Positions 6,323 through 8,845 of a stretch of DNA of 8,845 nucleotides are shown here, piece by piece. Source of the DNA: Bacteroides sp. UBA7333 (GTDB lineage Bacteria; Bacteroidota; Bacteroidia; Bacteroidales; Bacteroidaceae). Numbering within the stretch: the first letter of the stretch is position 1; each line of letters opens with the position of its first letter. Where the stretch lies: assembly GCA_002471195.1 (NCBI GenBank), contig DKPN01000040.1, positions 1 to 8,845 of the forward strand, written 5' to 3'. Made by a program: the position numbers and the translations under genes. The notes beneath the pieces were generated by a model. The model saw nothing but the letters and a program-made list of their open reading frames with translations. It had not been told where the DNA came from and did not search any database.

Positions 6323-7045
6323 TTAATAATTAAGAGATGAATGCAATTTGTTGTACTTAACACGATCGAATCTAAAGTACTGAGCTGCTCGATGCGCTAC
6401 ATTTTGCTGTTTTTCTTCGAGAGGAACAATGTATTCTAACGATTTCATCTTCTTCTTGAAGTTTCTCACATCATAAACTTTGTTGTAGATCGCTTCATAA
6501 ACCCTTCTCAAGTCCAACGCAGTGAACTTTGCAGGTAGAAACTCAAACACAATCGAATTGTCTTGATCTACCCAATTTCTTACTTCACGGATAGCTTCTA
6601 CCACAATTTGTTCGTGATCAAATGGCAAGTTTGGAAGTTCGTCGATCGAACACCAAGAAACAGTTTGATTCTTTTCCAATGCCAACAATCGCGTATTAAG
6701 CTTACATAAAGAAAGATAAGCAACGGTTATAATACGATCAGCTTTCACATCGGTAGTCTTTTCCAACCACTTCACATCTTTCTCATTCTCCGTACGCTTC
6801 GGCGATCCAAAACACTTAAATTGCTTCAATGCAACTTTTTTTACACCTGTTGACTCTGTAAGAATTCGTTGGGCGGCTTCGTCCAAATCTTCATTCTTAT
6901 AAATCAAACTCCCAGGAAGCTTTCTTGTTTTCTCAATTTCTCGGTCATCGATATGAGTCAACAACACTTTAAATTCATTTTCAGAAAACCCAAGCAACAC
7001 ACAATCCACAGATACATGTGGATATAATATTTTACCAATTTCCAT
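6323..7045 (-). CDS. Nudix-type transcriptional regulator (NrtR/AraR-like) with degraded Nudix box
   Basis: This 240-residue protein has an N-terminal Nudix fold (about 8-145) joined to a C-terminal winged-helix domain (about 160-235, containing KFTALDLRRVYEAI and RNFKKKMKSL) typical of NrtR-family regulators. Relatives repress NAD-synthesis genes by sensing ADP-ribose (NrtR) or arabinose genes by sensing L-arabinose (Bacteroides AraR). The Nudix box runs G45 to V68, but the canonical REUxEExGU reads RILTESTGV (60-68). Two catalytic glutamates are thus replaced by I61 and S65, so hydrolase activity is unlikely and ligand sensing is the better guess. The ligand and targets are unknown. The start is ATG 7045; an upstream in-frame ATG at 7102 lies beyond a promoter-like -7 box and would add a cysteine-rich tail absent from the family. 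It is transcribed divergently from the TrkH gene and lies 63 bases upstream of mtgA. Confidence 0.88.
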   Translation of the reverse strand: MEIGKILYPHVSVDCVLLGFSENEFKVLLTHIDDREIEKTRKLPGSLIYKNEDLDEAAQRILTESTGVKKVALKQFKCFGSPKRTENEKDVKWLEKTTDVKADRIITVAYLSLCKLNTRLLALEKNQTVSWCSIDELPNLPFDHEQIVVEAIREVRNWVDQDNSIVFEFLPAKFTALDLRRVYEAIYNKVYDVRNFKKKMKSLEYIVPLEEKQQNVAHRAAQYFRFDRVKYNKLHSSLNY

Positions 7046-7064
7046 AATAGTGACACGTTTGATG

Positions 7065-7095
7065 CAAAAATATATAAATTTACAAATATTACATA
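7065..7095 (-). promoter_or_regulatory. Candidate promoter of the Nudix-type regulator gene
   Basis: On the minus strand, TATTTTTG at 7072-7065 matches the -7 consensus TAnnTTTG exactly, and TATG at 7095-7092, 19 bases upstream, fits TTTG at three of four positions. A start near 7060 gives a leader of about 15 bases, similar to the ykgJ, peroxidase and mtgA genes, and supports ATG 7045 as the real start. Confidence 0.5.
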
Positions 7096-7120
7096 CAAGC
7101 AATACACAAATAATTTACAA
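7079..7120. repeat. Repeated AT-rich motif between the divergent regulator and TrkH genes
   Basis: ACAAATA occurs at 7082-7088 and 7106-7112, 24 bases apart, each within a similar wider context, and TTTACAA occurs at 7079-7085 and 7114-7120. The cluster lies at and just upstream of the regulator's promoter, where an autoregulatory operator could sit. In AT-rich DNA such repeats can occur by chance, so the operator role is only a suggestion. Confidence 0.25.
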
Positions 7121-7148
7121 AAAAATCGCACAATCTAAATTTAGTTTT

Positions 7149-7156
7149 TAAGTTTG
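7149..7156 (+). promoter_or_regulatory. Candidate -7 element upstream of the TrkH gene
   Basis: TAAGTTTG matches the Bacteroidota -7 consensus exactly, but the position 19 bases upstream (7126-7129) does not resemble TTTG. A start near 7161 would give a leader of about 66 bases before the ATG at 7227. Weak because only half of the promoter is present. Confidence 0.35.
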
Positions 7157-7226
7157 TACGAATAGAATACGACAATTCAATAGAGAAATAATAGCCAAAC
7201 AAAAGCCATGCTGAATTATAAGCGTT

Positions 7227-8845
7227 ATGAAAAATATTCGAAATGTGATCTTTAAGATCAAGAAATCATTGAATAAATTAAGAGACATGATTTTATCTTC
7301 ATCTGAAATATTTCTTTTAATTGCTTCAATCACATCTATATTTACTATAATTTACCGTTTAGGTTTCGGAGGTACAGCAGAAGACGTCATGCTGCTACAT
7401 CGAATCAATTTCTTTATACTTCTCACGTTTTTAGTAGGACTAACCGGTAGATACATTATCAATTATAAAGACATTATTCTCGAACGGCTTCTCTATGTTG
7501 ATCTCACGCTATATGTGCTTATCATAGGCACATTGATAAGTGGATATTTATTTCGAGAAGAAGTAATGCAGAACCTTCCTTTTCTCTCATTTTTCACAGC
7601 TCCTGCATTTGTCAATCTTCTGTTATTCACAGTAAGCACAACATGTCTATCTCGTCAATTATTTGAAGTAATCAAGCTTAATATTAGACCTTCAAGATTA
7701 TTCATTTCAAGCTTTTTATTTGTGATACTGGTGGGTGCTGGTTTATTAATGTTACCACAATCAACTCATACAAATATAAGCATGATTGACGCATTGTTTA
7801 TGGCAACAACATCCGTTTGTGTAACAGGGCTTACGACAGTAGACGTCGCTTCAACATTTACACTCCATGGACAAATCATTTTACTATTTCTTATTCAGAT
7901 CGGAGGAATAGGCGTCATGACATTTACAAGTTTCTTCGCACTATCCTTTATGGGTAAAACACAGATATCACATCAGATAATGCTAAAAGATATGCTCAAT
8001 GAAGATAATCTAAACGGATTATTTCAAACAATTGTTTACATTATCCTAACCACTTTATTAATCGAAGGGATTGGAGCTTATCTAATTTGGAGAGAGATTC
8101 GTGGTGCATTACCGGGAGGAACCGGAGATGAAATATTTTATGCTATATTTCATTCGATATCGGCATTTTGTAATGCAGGAATTTCAACTCTCAGTGGTAA
8201 CTTATACGACCCTCTTGTACGACACAATTATGGACTTCATTTCTGGATAGCGATCTTGATTATATTAGGTGGCTTGGGATTCCCTATCGTGTTTAATTAT
8301 ATGAAACTTCTGAGACATGCAGTCGTAAATGCAATAAAAATAGCATTAGGTATTCAAAAACGCTACAAACACATGCCATTTATCATCAATGTACACACCC
8401 GTATTGTAATGAATACCACGATCATTCTACTTGTTGTCGGAACTATTTTATATTACATAACGGAACAGCACAACACATTAGAAGGGATGGACACTAAACA
8501 GAAACTTATAACATCGTTCTTCGGATCTGTTACGCCGCGAACAGCTGGTTTCAATACTGTAGATATGGGATTACTTTCAAATGGAGCTTTAATTCTCACG
8601 TGCATACTGATGATAATCGGCGCCTCCCCGATGTCGACCGGTGGAGGTATTAAAACCAGCACATTTGCAATAGCGTTTTTGACTTCTTTAAATTTTGCAA
8701 AGAATAAAGAAAAGCTAGAATTATACAGAAGAGAAATGATGCATTCTACAATAAGACGTGCATTTGTAATCATCATGTTTTATATGATATGGATCTGTAT
8801 TGCTTCATTTTTATTGTCAATTTCTGAGAAAGACAAACCAATATT
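7227..8845 (+). CDS. TrkH/KtrB-family potassium transporter, C-terminus beyond right edge
   Basis: This is the membrane subunit of a Trk/Ktr potassium uptake system. The frame is open from ATG 7227 to the window end (539 complete codons), with an in-frame stop at 7212-7214, so this is the first ATG. The family's four pore repeats are all visible, with filter glycines at about G201 (TSVCVTGLTTVD), G318 (SAFCNAGIST), G441 (TPRTAGFNTVD) and within STGGGIKT (472-474). Several hydrophobic segments precede the first pore, as in the longer TrkH-like proteins of Bacteroidota with extra N-terminal helices. Such proteins normally work with a cytoplasmic NAD/ATP-binding partner (TrkA or KtrA), which may follow outside the window. 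It is divergent from the Nudix regulator across 181 bases. Only the last portion of the protein is missing. Whether it is TrkH or KtrB type is left open. Confidence 0.93.
   Translation, partial: MKNIRNVIFKIKKSLNKLRDMILSSSEIFLLIASITSIFTIIYRLGFGGTAEDVMLLHRINFFILLTFLVGLTGRYIINYKDIILERLLYVDLTLYVLIIGTLISGYLFREEVMQNLPFLSFFTAPAFVNLLLFTVSTTCLSRQLFEVIKLNIRPSRLFISSFLFVILVGAGLLMLPQSTHTNISMIDALFMATTSVCVTGLTTVDVASTFTLHGQIILLFLIQIGGIGVMTFTSFFALSFMGKTQISHQIMLKDMLNEDNLNGLFQTIVYIILTTLLIEGIGAYLIWREIRGALPGGTGDEIFYAIFHSISAFCNAGISTLSGNLYDPLVRHNYGLHFWIAILIILGGLGFPIVFNYMKLLRHAVVNAIKIALGIQKRYKHMPFIINVHTRIVMNTTIILLVVGTILYYITEQHNTLEGMDTKQKLITSFFGSVTPRTAGFNTVDMGLLSNGALILTCILMIIGASPMSTGGGIKTSTFAIAFLTSLNFAKNKEKLELYRREMMHSTIRRAFVIIMFYMIWICIASFLLSISEKDKPI

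Noticed and set aside
7046..7102. Extended start of the Nudix regulator at ATG 7102
   Set aside because: It lies upstream of a promoter match and adds 19 residues rich in cysteine and aromatic residues that do not belong to the family fold.
7148..7333. A 61-codon minus-strand open frame between the regulator and the TrkH gene
   Set aside because: It overlaps the start of the clear TrkH coding frame, has low-complexity hydrophobic composition and no recognisable domain or promoter.
1..8845. A mobile element, CRISPR array, defence system or secondary-metabolite cluster
   Set aside because: No transposase, integrase, terminal inverted repeats, regularly spaced repeats or typical defence genes were seen; every sizeable gene belongs to an ordinary family.

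Overview
The window looks like chromosomal, mostly housekeeping DNA from a member of the Bacteroidota, most likely the order Bacteroidales. The DNA is AT-rich, no start codon has a Shine-Dalgarno sequence, and several genes are preceded by the Bacteroidota-type promoter (TTTG, about 19 bases, TAnnTTTG). The proteins also fit: AspA, a NrtR/AraR-type Nudix regulator, a TrkH-type transporter and a multi-haem peroxidase lipoprotein. Genus cannot be fixed from the sequence alone. I see no mobile element, CRISPR array, RNA gene or prophage.

Layout, left to right. The 5' part of aspA (aspartate ammonia-lyase, minus strand) runs off the left edge. A 584-base gene-free stretch follows, with a probable aspA promoter and an imperfect palindrome. 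Three minus-strand genes come next in transcription order ykgJ-like (3313-2831), tri-haem cytochrome c peroxidase (2782-1400) and RlpA-like (1369-857). The gaps are 48 and 30 bases, so they may be read together, but the peroxidase also has its own promoter-like site. A 380-base gap then separates this group from a plus-strand ROK-family sugar kinase (3694-4788).

The ROK gene converges on an mtgA-lipB pair (minus strand), with a strong hairpin between them that probably ends transcription from both sides. mtgA (peptidoglycan glycosyltransferase) and lipB (octanoyltransferase) overlap by 46 bases. Upstream of mtgA is a minus-strand Nudix-type regulator whose Nudix box is degraded, so it is probably a ligand sensor rather than an enzyme. 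Divergent from it is a TrkH/KtrB-family potassium transporter that runs off the right edge; its partial frame covers 539 codons.

Functional themes are cell envelope (MtgA, RlpA), peroxide or electron-transfer chemistry (cytochrome c peroxidase), cofactor metabolism (LipB), carbon and nitrogen metabolism (AspA, ROK kinase) and ion transport (TrkH). They do not form one obvious pathway, and I found no convincing new multi-gene system. The points most worth a second look are the ROK protein without its usual cysteine cluster, the Nudix regulator with its divergent neighbour and upstream repeats, and the short-leader promoters that settle several start codons.
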